Assembly (NCBI GenBank): GCA_036541255.1
Contig: JAZHDD010000044.1
Span: 1-58,860, forward strand
DNA: 58,860 nucleotides
Direction of reading: 5' to 3'
Source: Paucidesulfovibrio sp036541255
GTDB taxonomy: Bacteria; Desulfobacterota; Desulfovibrionia; Desulfovibrionales; Desulfovibrionaceae
Part shown: piece after piece, positions 28,633-37,847 of the stretch
Layout: each line of letters begins with the position of its first letter
Position numbering within the stretch: the first letter of the stretch is position 1
Made by a program: the position numbers and the translations under genes
Notes under the pieces: generated by a model
The model's input: only the letters and a program-made list of their open reading frames with translations
What the model was told of the DNA's origin: nothing
Databases searched by the model: none

Positions 28633-29480
28633 CTCGGACGAATCGCCGGCCCGATGTCCTGCCGCAGGGCGATTTTCCTGATGCTGCCATCTCCCCAGCA
28701 GGCCACCCAGGCATGGCCGTCGCGGTCCAGAGTCAGGCCTGCCGGACCAGGGAGGCCCGAGGCCAGGATTTCGCTTGTACCGTCTGGGCGAATTTGCCGC
28801 AGGGTGCTTGTTGCCGGATCCACGATCAGTGTCCCTCCATCCCTCATGCGTGCGGCGCCAGCGTCCAGACGGATGAGATTCGGGTGCAGTCTGGTCGTAT
28901 CCATGTCCGAAGGCATGCGTCGAACCTCGTCCATCCTGCCGTTCAGGTCCGGGACCCGATAGGCCGTCTCCGGTAGGTCCGCCTGCCGGAGCGGCGTCGC
29001 GGGCGTTTCCAAAGGGGCGCTCCCGGCAGTCAATCGGACAATCCTGCACCGGCCTTGTTCGACCACCAGCAGCCCCTGCCGGTCCAACAAGAGCCCAATT
29101 GGCGAGGCAAGCCCGGCATGGATGCATTCGCCTTTTCCCGAACGCGCGAATTTCCATATTTCGCCGCTGCCGCGGGCCTCCACATACAATGCCCCGTTTC
29201 TGTCCAGAGCCAGTCCGGCCGGAGCGGGCACGCCTTCCGCAAACAGCACCCGGTCGCCGTCAGGAGTGACCATGATGATCCGATTGGCACCCTGTTCCGC
29301 AATATAGAGGTTGCCCAGTCGGTCGAAGTGCAGTCCGGTTGGTTTTTGGAATCCTTTGAGCACTGTTGTAACGGTGCTGCCGTCTCCCGGTCGGCAACCG
29401 AGACCGAGCGCAGCCAGAACGCAAAGAAGAGCCGCAATGCCGGGAACGCAGAAACCTGAGTTGGGCCTGTCGCGCTTCAT
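28623..29480 (-). CDS. NHL/SMP-30-type beta-propeller exported protein
   Basis: 285 residues from ATG 29480, overlapping the stop of the AhpD-like gene by ATGA. An N-terminal signal sequence ends at Cys29 (LGLGC), an imperfect lipobox, so it is a secreted or lipid-anchored protein. It contains repeated blades of the type PTGLHFDRLGNLYIAEQGANRI, PAGLALDRNGALYVEARGSG, PIGLLLDRQGLLVVEQG and PAGLTLDRDGHAWVACWGDG, about six NHL-like repeats. Such propellers bind ligands or act as lactonases; catalytic residues were not assigned. It is coupled to the carboxymuconolactone decarboxylase-like gene. Confidence 0.82.
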   Translation of the reverse strand: MKRDRPNSGFCVPGIAALLCVLAALGLGCRPGDGSTVTTVLKGFQKPTGLHFDRLGNLYIAEQGANRIIMVTPDGDRVLFAEGVPAPAGLALDRNGALYVEARGSGEIWKFARSGKGECIHAGLASPIGLLLDRQGLLVVEQGRCRIVRLTAGSAPLETPATPLRQADLPETAYRVPDLNGRMDEVRRMPSDMDTTRLHPNLIRLDAGAARMRDGGTLIVDPATSTLRQIRPDGTSEILASGLPGPAGLTLDRDGHAWVACWGDGSIRKIALRQDIGPAIRPSDF

Positions 29481-29854
29481 GCTTCCTCCTCGGCCTGGAA
29501 GACTTCGTTGGCGGCGAAGAGTGCGTTCAAGGCTGCCGGAAATCCGGCATACACTGCCGTCTGGATGATGATTTCCAAGATTTCCTTCTGGCTGAGGCCC
29601 ACATGCAGGCCGGCGCGCACATGTACCTTGAATTGCGGCAGGCAGCCTCCTTTGGCCGCAAGCATACCGAGCGTGGCGATCTCCCTGTCACGCAAGCTCA
29701 GTCCCGGACGCGCATACACATCGCCGAACGGGAATTCAATCAGGTAACGGACCATGTCCGGGCAGATGCCCTGCACCACGGCGAGCACTTCCTCCCCGGC
29801 CTTGCCGTCCACTTCTGCCAACATTTTCAATCCCTGCTCATAGCGTTCGTTCAT
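29477..29854 (-). CDS. Carboxymuconolactone decarboxylase/AhpD-like protein
   Basis: 125 residues from ATG 29854, with GGGAGAAAG upstream. The domain runs nearly full length: PGLSLRDREIATLGMLAAKG, FKVHVRAGLHVGLSQKEILEIIIQTAVYAGFPAALNAL. The AhpD-type CxxC is missing (a single Cys in KGGCLPQ), so peroxidase-reductase activity is unlikely and a decarboxylase-like or unknown role is preferred. Operon with the propeller gene and divergent from a LysR regulator 98 bases away, which may control the pair. Confidence 0.87.
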   Translation of the reverse strand: MNERYEQGLKMLAEVDGKAGEEVLAVVQGICPDMVRYLIEFPFGDVYARPGLSLRDREIATLGMLAAKGGCLPQFKVHVRAGLHVGLSQKEILEIIIQTAVYAGFPAALNALFAANEVFQAEEEA

Positions 29855-29952
29855 GTCTTTCTCCCTGTTTGGGTTGAACGTAGAATCCGTCCATGCGTTC
29901 GTGATGTCCAATATATCTTTACGAGGTGAACGAGATGAAATAAGTATCGATC

Positions 29953-30867
29953 ATGGAGATGAGACAACTGCGTTACTTCCAGGCTGTGGCCGAGGAACTG
30001 CATTTCGGCAGGGCCGCGGAACGGATGCATATTGCCCAGCCGCCTTTTTCCCAGCAAATCCGAAAGCTCGAAGAAGGATTGGGTGTTCGCCTGCTCAACC
30101 GCACCAGTCGCAAGGTGGAGTTGACGCCGGAAGGGGAACGGTTTCTGAGTGCGGTGCAGGAGATATTGAATCAGGTAGAAGGGGCCGTACACGCGGTCCG
30201 GGCCATGGCCAGGGGCGAGGAAGGACGCCTGCGTATCGCCTTTGTGGGGCCGGCGTCTGAAAGTATGTTTCCTGAGGCCTTGCGGGATTTCCGAAAGGAA
30301 AACCCCAAAATACATCTGACCCTGCGGGAGCTGGGCACGGAAAACCAGCTTGAGGCCTTGCGGAACGGGAATATCGATTTCGGAATGGTGCGCCGCTTCA
30401 ATCATAGCCTGACAGGGTTTCGGCACGAGTTGTTTTCCAGGGATAATTATGTGCTGGCCTTACCCGAAGGGCACCGGCTGGCGGAGATGAAGAGCGTTCC
30501 GCTGAAGTGTTTGCAGGGAGAGCCTCTGGTCTTTTTCCCGCGCCATTATCAGCCCGAATTGTATGACACCCTGATTTCGCTTTTGTGCCGGGCCGGAGTG
30601 ACGCCGAATATCGTGCAGGAAGCCGTGACCAAGCAGACCACAAGTGCCTTGGTGGCTGCGGGACTTGGATTGGCTTTTCTGCATGGGGCCATGCGCAAGG
30701 TGCAACGGGCAGGGGTGGTTTACCGGCCCATTGAAGGGGAGTTCCCCTTGATCGACCTGGAAGTCGTTTGGCGGCCTGAAGCTGAAGGCCCGGTCATGCA
30801 ACGCTTTCTTGCTGTTTTGCGCCGTTATGCCGGATCACGCTCCAGCGCACGGGACTGGCCGCTCTGA
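29953..30867 (+). CDS. LysR-family transcriptional regulator
   Basis: 304 residues, standard LysR size. The N-terminal winged helix-turn-helix (MRQLRYFQAVAEELHFGRAAERMHIAQPPFSQQIRKLEEGLGVRLLNR split over residues 3-50) closely resembles the CatM/BenM branch. The C-terminal effector-binding domain covers about 90-300. The ATG at 29953 or the in-frame ATG at 29959 could be used; neither has a strong ribosome site. LysR proteins usually regulate the divergent gene, here the AhpD-like/propeller pair. The effector may be an aromatic or dicarboxylate compound (inference from subfamily). Confidence 0.93.
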   Translation: MEMRQLRYFQAVAEELHFGRAAERMHIAQPPFSQQIRKLEEGLGVRLLNRTSRKVELTPEGERFLSAVQEILNQVEGAVHAVRAMARGEEGRLRIAFVGPASESMFPEALRDFRKENPKIHLTLRELGTENQLEALRNGNIDFGMVRRFNHSLTGFRHELFSRDNYVLALPEGHRLAEMKSVPLKCLQGEPLVFFPRHYQPELYDTLISLLCRAGVTPNIVQEAVTKQTTSALVAAGLGLAFLHGAMRKVQRAGVVYRPIEGEFPLIDLEVVWRPEAEGPVMQRFLAVLRRYAGSRSSARDWPL

Positions 30868-31273
30868 GAAGTGTGAAAAAAAAACAGCAGTGCGCCAAAC
30901 CCGCGTGAATACTTTTTCGTTCTTTGTGCAAGCAAAGCCTTATCTTTTGTATCAAACTAAATTTTGTTTAGCATTCTGCGGTGGCCAGGTCGTTACTGCC
31001 GTTCGTTGGTGAATGAAGGGAAACGTGCCGAAGCAGAGCTGCGTCTATTGTCACAAGACCGTTTCAAAGGGTATAGGCATTTGTGGCCCTGTGTGCATTG
31101 AGGGGGCCGATCCAGGGCTGTCCTGCTGCCCAGGGCGGTGTTCATGAGAGCCGCGAGACGAAGCACGGGCCGTGAGCAGGCAGGGAGCCGCCCAGAATAA
31201 CGAGAGATCATCGTCCGGAACCCGCGTGGGCCGGGCTGAACTATGTAAACAATCATACCGTATCGGAGGAAGC
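30868..31273 (+). other. 406-bp intergenic region / long leader of ABC binding protein
   Basis: No gene fits here. The first ~120 bases are AT-rich and contain a promoter candidate. The rest is GC-rich and has several self-complementary segments: GAAACG (31020) with CGTTTC (31064 region), GGCCC with GGGCC, and GGGCGG with CCGCCC about 50 bases apart. This suggests a structured 5' leader or small RNA before the binding-protein gene. I do not recognise a known riboswitch, SRP RNA, tmRNA or RNase P RNA signature. Confidence 0.35.
30924..30952 (+). promoter_or_regulatory. Possible promoter for the ABC transporter genes
   Basis: TTGTGC, 17-base spacer, TTGTAT in AT-rich DNA after the LysR gene. 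Both hexamers match the sigma-70 consensus only moderately. If used, the transcript would carry a leader of about 315 bases before the binding-protein start. Confidence 0.35.
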
Positions 31274-32020
31274 ATGAAAAAAGTTCTTTCCCTCGCCCTT
31301 GCGGCGTGCATGATCCTGACCGCCGGAGTCGCCTTTGCCGGTGACTGGGCCAAGATTCAGGAGAAAGGCGTCATCACCGTGGGCAACGCACCCGACTATC
31401 CTCCTTTTGAGTCCATCGACGAAAAGGGCGAACGCGTGGGCTTTGATATCGACCTGATCCAGGCCATGGCCAAACGTCTGGGCCTCAAGGTGGAATTTGT
31501 GACCTTGGGCTTCGAAGTCATCGTCACCGCCGTGCAGAGCGGCCAGGTCAACCTGGGCGTTTCCGGTCTGAGCATTACGGACGAGCGCAAGCAGTACGTG
31601 AATTTCACTGATCCTTACATGGTCGCTGGCCAGGTCGTGGTCACCACTCCCGATTCCGGCATCAAGTCCATCGCCGATCTCAAGGGCAAGCGCGTTTCCG
31701 CTCCGGTAGGCACCACCAGCTACGCTGCCGCCGAAAAGCTCGAAGGCATCGACCTGACTGCTCCCGAAGACTACAATATGTCCTTTGCGCTGCTCAAGGG
31801 CGGCGGTTGCGACGCGGCCGTGGCCGACATCCCCGTGGCCGAGGAGTACGTCAAGCAGGGTGGCTTTGTCATCGTGGGCGAACCCCTGTCGTTTGAGGAA
31901 TTCGCTATGATCGCCAACAAGGACAACGCCGACATCATCGCGGCCCTGAACAAGGCTCTGGCCGAGGTCAAGGCGTCCGGCGAGCATGACGCCCTGATGA
32001 AGAAGTGGGGCCTGAAATAG
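31274..32020 (+). CDS. Amino-acid ABC transporter periplasmic binding protein
   Basis: 248 residues from ATG 31274, preceded by CGGAGGAAG; the frame upstream is open but lacks a ribosome site. A typical signal peptide (KKVLSLALAACMILTAGVAFA) is cleaved before GDW. The mature part is a type-2 periplasmic binding fold of the polar amino acid group (family 3): GVITVGNAPDYPPFESIDEKG, GFDIDLIQAMAKRLGLKVEFV, VGTTSYAAAEKL. The exact amino acid is not predictable. The permease gene follows after 89 bases including an attenuator-like hairpin. Confidence 0.94.
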   Translation: MKKVLSLALAACMILTAGVAFAGDWAKIQEKGVITVGNAPDYPPFESIDEKGERVGFDIDLIQAMAKRLGLKVEFVTLGFEVIVTAVQSGQVNLGVSGLSITDERKQYVNFTDPYMVAGQVVVTTPDSGIKSIADLKGKRVSAPVGTTSYAAAEKLEGIDLTAPEDYNMSFALLKGGGCDAAVADIPVAEEYVKQGGFVIVGEPLSFEEFAMIANKDNADIIAALNKALAEVKASGEHDALMKKWGLK

Positions 32021-32044
32021 GCTCGCGTACATTGCGAACACATG

Positions 32045-32065
32045 GGGGCGGCGTCAGGCCGCCCC
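32045..32065 (+). terminator. Attenuator-like hairpin between binding protein and permease
   Basis: GGGGCGGC / GCCGCCCC with a 5-base loop followed by TTTGTTCTTTCTTTT. It lies 25 bases after the binding-protein stop and 45 before the permease start. Partial termination here would give more binding protein than permease, a common arrangement. Confidence 0.7.
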
Positions 32066-32109
32066 TTTGTTCTTTCTTTTGATCGTTCATCACCGGCAGC
32101 GGAGGGGCA

Positions 32110-32781
32110 GTGGATTTTATTCTTGTTTGGAAACATAAGGCGCTCATGCTCCAAGGCATGGTCACCACCCTGGGGGTCACGTCCGGAGCCATCAGCCTCG
32201 GCCTGATTCTCGGCGTTCTGGCTGGAGTCGGCGTACTCTCCGAAAAAAAGCTCTATCATTATGTGGCGGACGTCTATGTCCAACTGATCCGCGGTACTCC
32301 CGTGCTCCTGCAGATATTTTTCTTTTACCTGGGCGGACCGCAGATTTATCGTGCCCTTACCGGCGACAGTATCTCCCCGGATCCGCTCATCACGGGCATC
32401 CTTGCCCTGGGCGTGAACAGCGGAGCCTACACCGCGGAAATCATCCGTGCGGGCATCCAGTCCATCGGCAAGGGGCAGACCGAGGCGGCGCAGTCATCGG
32501 GGCTCAGCAAACGGCAGACCATGTTCTACATCATTCTGCCCCAGGCCTTGCGGCGCATGATTCCGCCCCTGTTCAACGAACTCATCGTGTTGCTCAAGGA
32601 TTCCTCGCTGATTTCCACCATCGGCGTGGCCGACCTGATGTTCTCGGCCAAGCTGCTCGGCTCCAAGTACTACAACTACGTGCCCTTCCTGCTCGGCGCG
32701 GCCTGCGTGTATCTGGTCCTGACCGTGACCTTCTCGCGCATCATGAAGTACATTGAGGTGCGTTGGCCCGTGCGGCTGTAA
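32110..32781 (+). CDS. Amino-acid ABC transporter permease (HisM/GlnP type)
   Basis: 223 residues from GTG 32110 with GGAGGGGCA just upstream. It is a multi-pass inner-membrane protein. The EAA loop that contacts the ATPase is seen as EAAQSSGLSKRQTMFYIILPQALRRMIPP, and the N-terminal region has YVQLIRGTPVLLQIFFFYLG, the usual HisM/GlnP signature. It pairs with the binding protein upstream. The ATP-binding subunit is not adjacent: a strong terminator and convergent genes follow, so it must be encoded elsewhere or shared. Confidence 0.95.
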   Translation: MDFILVWKHKALMLQGMVTTLGVTSGAISLGLILGVLAGVGVLSEKKLYHYVADVYVQLIRGTPVLLQIFFFYLGGPQIYRALTGDSISPDPLITGILALGVNSGAYTAEIIRAGIQSIGKGQTEAAQSSGLSKRQTMFYIILPQALRRMIPPLFNELIVLLKDSSLISTIGVADLMFSAKLLGSKYYNYVPFLLGAACVYLVLTVTFSRIMKYIEVRWPVRL

Positions 32782-32804
32782 GAGAAATATCGTCCGGAAA
32801 ACAA

Positions 32805-32835
32805 ACGCCCCCGCCGGAAATACCGACGGGGGCGT
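32805..32835. terminator. Rho-independent terminator, likely bidirectional
   Basis: Stem ACGCCCCCGCCGG / CCGACGGGGGCGT (one internal mismatch) with a 5-base loop, followed by ATTTTA on the plus strand and TTTGTTTTCC on the minus strand. It ends the ABC permease transcript and probably that of the convergent unknown gene. Confidence 0.82.
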
Positions 32836-32858
32836 ATTTTAGGCTCAAGAGCCCGAGG

Positions 32859-33260
32859 TCAGGTCAAAGAGAGCCCACCGAGCAACCGCTCGACGGCGCG
32901 GATGAAACGCGGCCATTCCCTGCCCTGGCTTTCCATGGGGAAAGGGACCACTCCAGGGTAGTTGTTGTTGCCCCAACTTTCCAGCAGATGACCCGAATAC
33001 TCCATCTTGATTGACCAGCCGTAGCCGTCGCACCACTCTGAATCGTAGCATTCCTCCCAGGCCCAGACGCCTATTGCCTCGCATTCCCTCCAGAAGCACA
33101 GCCATTGCTCCGGAGTTGGTGCGATGTTCCGGTCAGCTGGGTCGAAATCTCTCGCACAGACCAGCACCCCGTTTTTGAATTCGACCCGGATGTGCGGGCG
33201 AAATCCTGTTATTTCAAGACAAAAAACATTGGGGAGATAGGTGCTGTTTGTGATGCTCAT
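32859..33260 (-). CDS. Protein of unknown function, tryptophan-rich
   Basis: 133 residues, unusually rich in Trp and Glu (WEECYDSEWCDGYGW, SGHLLESWGNNNYPG). The motif G-x-N-x-YP followed by F..FI.A...L recurs in small uncharacterised bacterial proteins, but I cannot name a family. No signal peptide or membrane helix. GGAGTGAATC lies before the ATG. Its GC content is lower than that of neighbouring genes and it stands alone between terminators, so acquisition by transfer is possible but unproven. Confidence 0.65.
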   Translation of the reverse strand: MSITNSTYLPNVFCLEITGFRPHIRVEFKNGVLVCARDFDPADRNIAPTPEQWLCFWRECEAIGVWAWEECYDSEWCDGYGWSIKMEYSGHLLESWGNNNYPGVVPFPMESQGREWPRFIRAVERLLGGLSLT

Positions 33261-33330
33261 GATTCACTCCAGTGTTGTTGCACCCGTGAACAGAAATTAG
33301 CGTTAACGGCAAGCGGCTGGGCGACCCCCT

Positions 33331-33750
33331 CTAGAATCGGATCAGGTTCAGGCCGATGCCTTCGTGAAAGGCGCGGTCGATCTGCCCCTCCATGATGTCC
33401 ACGACGATTTCGGCTGTAGCGCTGACATGCGCCTCGTTGAGGTGGCCGCCAAAAGCGTTGTGGGCCACATCCGCAAGAGTGGCATGCAAATGCAGATAGC
33501 TCTTGCCGTCCATGGTGCCCACATTGCCCGCAAGCGCGGTAATCTCGAAATCGCCGGTGAGTTCATGCTTGACGTATTCCTTGGTCGCGGTCTTGAACAG
33601 GCCAACCACGGCCCGGTTCACCGCACCGATACCGCTGATCGAGCCGAGTTTTACGTCATGCTCTTCGCAGGCGGCCTGGACCGATGCCACGACTTCGTCG
33701 CCTGGGTCGAGTCTGATCAACAGTTTGTTTCCATATCGCTTGTTTTCCAT
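33331..33750 (-). CDS. PPC/DUF296-domain protein
   Basis: 139 residues from ATG 33750, with AAAGGAG upstream. The PPC domain is complete: RLDPGDEVVASVQAACEEHDVKLGSISGIGAVNRA, then LHLHATLAD and GGHLNEAHVSATAEIVV with the three conserved histidines likely binding zinc. In plants the domain accompanies AT-hooks; in bacteria it is a free-standing protein of uncertain role. It lies downstream of groES-groEL on the same strand but after a terminator. Confidence 0.9.
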   Translation of the reverse strand: MENKRYGNKLLIRLDPGDEVVASVQAACEEHDVKLGSISGIGAVNRAVVGLFKTATKEYVKHELTGDFEITALAGNVGTMDGKSYLHLHATLADVAHNAFGGHLNEAHVSATAEIVVDIMEGQIDRAFHEGIGLNLIRF

Positions 33751-33816
33751 AGCGGCTCCTTTGGGGCGGTCTTTCATTGTGGGGTAGTATGAAACCTGGG
33801 TAGATTGACGTCAATG

Positions 33817-33845
33817 AAAAGGCCCCCCGCCGAAGCAGGGGGCCT
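33817..33845 (-). terminator. Terminator of groES-groEL
   Basis: On the minus strand AGGCCCCC, 10-base loop, GGGGGCCT followed by TTTTC. It is 30 bases after the groEL stop codon. Confidence 0.8.
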
Positions 33846-33874
33846 GGATAATCAAGCGTAAGGGGCGCGACCGG

Positions 33875-35518
<1,644 letters not shown>

Positions 35519-35565
35519 ATCGGGGATCTCCTTGTGATTGAAAGGTAGAGTTCAAGAAAAAAATG

Positions 35566-35853
35566 CTATTCGACAATGGCGAGAATGTCTTCCTCGCGCA
35601 TCACGAGGTGCTCTTCGCCATCCAGCTTGATCTCGGTACCGGCATACTTGGCAAACAGGACGATGTCGCCCTTCTTGACGGTCAGAGCCACGACCTTGCC
35701 GTCATCACCGGCCTTGCCGGGACCTGCGGCAACGACTTCACCGCGCATGGGCTTTTCCTTGGCGGAGTCGGGAATGATGATACCGCCAGCGGTCTTCTCT
35801 TCCATTTCCAGGCGTTTCACCAACACACGGTCGCTCAGGGGCTTCAGTTTCAT
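35566..35853 (-). CDS. groES: Co-chaperonin GroES (10 kDa)
   Basis: 95 residues from ATG 35853, with TGGAGGAG upstream. It caps the GroEL ring. The sequence KLKPLSDRVLVKRLEMEEKTAGGIIIPDSAKEKP contains the mobile loop (KTAGGIIIP) that binds GroEL, and ends in EEDILAIVE. First gene of the operon, behind a strong promoter and a palindromic element. Confidence 0.99.
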   Translation of the reverse strand: MKLKPLSDRVLVKRLEMEEKTAGGIIIPDSAKEKPMRGEVVAAGPGKAGDDGKVVALTVKKGDIVLFAKYAGTEIKLDGEEHLVMREEDILAIVE

Positions 35854-35923
35854 ACTATACTCCTCCAAATGCAGTTATGTTTTTGGTGTCGAGGCGCGTT
35901 GTGTCGCCACCACGTCATGAAAC

Positions 35924-35950
35924 GGCAGCGAGCCCTTCGGACTCGCCGCT
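35924..35950. promoter_or_regulatory. Inverted repeat near the groES transcription start
   Basis: GGCAGCGAG, 9-base spacer, CTCGCCGCT: 9-bp arms with two mismatches. It has the size and spacing of the HrcA-binding CIRCE element (9-9-9) and lies at the expected start site, but the bases differ from the CIRCE consensus (GAG..CTC instead of CTC..GAG). It may be a divergent operator or a leader hairpin. Confidence 0.4.
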
Positions 35951-35956
35951 GAGTGA

Positions 35957-35984
35957 CAAATAAACACGAAGCCCGGCCTGTCAA
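35957..35984 (-). promoter_or_regulatory. groES-groEL promoter
   Basis: Minus strand: TTGACA, 16-base spacer, TATTTG. The -35 box is perfect. The preceding base gives CTTGACA, which also resembles a heat-shock sigma-32 -35 element, but no CCCCAT-type -10 is seen. Confidence 0.6.
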
Positions 35985-36036
35985 GCCGAGCTCCCGCTTT
36001 TTTTTGGGCGAGTCCAATTTCTTGGAAGGACAGGGA

Positions 36037-36058
36037 AAACCGGACCATATCCGGTTAG
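36037..36058 (-). terminator. Terminator overlapping the malQ stop codon
   Basis: Minus strand: AACCGGA, 5-base loop, TCCGGTT followed by TTCCC. The first arm includes the malQ stop codon itself. Confidence 0.55.
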
Positions 36059-37602
36059 TACGCATCCCGGTATTCGCCCAGGAGCAGATCTTCGCCGGTG
36101 CGCCCGTAAAAGACGGTTTCGTCGGCCAGCCTGTCGGCCAGGGCGGCGCTTTCCTGCGGGCTCATGCGGCCAGGAAGCAAACGCCATGTCCAGTTGCTGT
36201 CGGGCCTGCCCGGCACGTTCATGCGCGCTTCCGCGCCCAGGCCGAGGACGTCCTGCGCGGGCAGGAAAGCCTGTCCCGCCGAGCTGTCCATGGCCAGACG
36301 CAGCATGTCCCAATGGACGCTCCCGGCTTGTACTGGCCGGCCAATGTGCCTTTCCAGACGCTTTTTCCCGTCGTTGTCCAGGTCGTTTTCGTACCAACCG
36401 CGCACCGTGTTGTTGTCGTGGGTGCCGGTGTAGACCGCACCCAGGGGTTCAGCCCGGAAAGGAGCGTTGAGCGTGGCTTCCGCCCCCTGACCAAAGCCGA
36501 ATTGCAGCACATGCATGCCCGGCAGGCCGAAAGTATGGCGCAACTCTTCCACGTCCGGCGTGATTACGCCCAGATTTTCGGCCAGGATGGGCAAGGAGCC
36601 GAGGCTGCGGCGTAGCGTGCCGAGCAGCTCGTGCCCCGGTGCCTTGATCCAGCGGCCGCGAACCGCAGTGCGTTCCGAGGCCGGGATTTCCCAATAGGCG
36701 GCGAAGCCCCGGAAATGGTCCAGCCGCACCTGGGCGTGCAGCCCGAGATGATGGCGCAGGCGGGATATCCACCAGCCAAAGCCCTGATAGCGGCAGGCGT
36801 CCCAGTCGAAGACCGGATTGCCCCAGCGTTGGCCGGTTTTGGCAAAATAGTCGGGTGGTACCCCGGCAACATACGTGCGGCGGCCTTCAGAATCGAGCTT
36901 GAACAGGCCCCTGTTGCACCAGACGTCCGGGCTGTCGTGCGTGACATAGATGGGCACGTCGCCCACCAGGGCGATGCCCGATTGGTCGAGACGGGAACGG
37001 AGCTGGTGCCACTGGCGGAAGAAGCAGTGCTGGCAGAATTTGTGAAAGAGAATTTCATGTGAGAGTTTTTCCCCGTATTCGCGCAGGGCGGCGTCATGGC
37101 GGTCGCGCAGGGGTACTGGCCAGTCGTACCAGGCCGTGTTGCCCAAGTGCTCGCGGCAGGCCAAGAAAAAAGCCAGGTCGTTGACCCAGTGGCCGTTGTC
37201 GTTGAGAAACGCGTCCAGGTCCGGATCATCCAACAGGCCATGCTCCACCCGTTCAAAGGCCCGGCGCAGCAATCCGGTTTTACGTTTGGCCGCCAACCGA
37301 TAATCAACGGCTGCGTTGCTGGGAAGTTCGGCCGCTTCCAGGTCGGACGCATTGAGCAAGCCTTCTTCATGCAGACGTTCCGGGCTGATGAGCAGCGGAT
37401 TTCCGCCAAAGGCCGAAAGGCCCGCATAGGGAGAATTTCCCACAAAGGAGGACGTGGGCGCTATGGGCAGGACCTGCCATTGGCGTTGTCCGGCGCGTTG
37501 TAAAAAAGCTGCGAAACGCTCGGCTTCCGGACCGAGATCGCCCACGCCGAAGCGTGAGGGCAGGGAAGTGAAGTGCAGCAGTATCCCGCTGGTACGTTTC
37601 AT
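36055..37602 (-). CDS. malQ: 4-alpha-glucanotransferase (amylomaltase)
   Basis: 515 residues from ATG 37602, with AAAAGGAG upstream. It transfers alpha-1,4-glucan segments (GH77). Seen: LLHFTSLPSRFGVGDLGPEA at the N-terminus, the catalytic nucleophile region VRLDHFRGFAAYW (Asp), the acid/base region ILAENLGVITPDVEEL (Glu), and the third aspartate segment YTGTHDNNT. This gives the complete GH77 catalytic set. It fits a glycogen metabolism role together with pgm, but no glycogen synthase or phosphorylase is in the window. Confidence 0.97.
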   Translation of the reverse strand: MKRTSGILLHFTSLPSRFGVGDLGPEAERFAAFLQRAGQRQWQVLPIAPTSSFVGNSPYAGLSAFGGNPLLISPERLHEEGLLNASDLEAAELPSNAAVDYRLAAKRKTGLLRRAFERVEHGLLDDPDLDAFLNDNGHWVNDLAFFLACREHLGNTAWYDWPVPLRDRHDAALREYGEKLSHEILFHKFCQHCFFRQWHQLRSRLDQSGIALVGDVPIYVTHDSPDVWCNRGLFKLDSEGRRTYVAGVPPDYFAKTGQRWGNPVFDWDACRYQGFGWWISRLRHHLGLHAQVRLDHFRGFAAYWEIPASERTAVRGRWIKAPGHELLGTLRRSLGSLPILAENLGVITPDVEELRHTFGLPGMHVLQFGFGQGAEATLNAPFRAEPLGAVYTGTHDNNTVRGWYENDLDNDGKKRLERHIGRPVQAGSVHWDMLRLAMDSSAGQAFLPAQDVLGLGAEARMNVPGRPDSNWTWRLLPGRMSPQESAALADRLADETVFYGRTGEDLLLGEYRDAY

Positions 37603-37847
37603 TGCCGGTCTCCTTTTTGAGAATGCCAATATTGCCCGGCCCGGCCCGGCCTGTCCAGTGGCGGTCTGGTCGCGTTTTTTCTACCTGAGCAGGTGGTTTT
37701 GTCATCATGCTGGCAAAATGGAATAAAGACTTTATATTGTAAAATATTATAGATGTATCGACACGGTTTTTCCTGCCGGGTGTGATTTACTGTTACAATA
37801 GGTTGTGCTAGTTTTTTCTCATTCATATACTGGAATAAGGAGATGCG

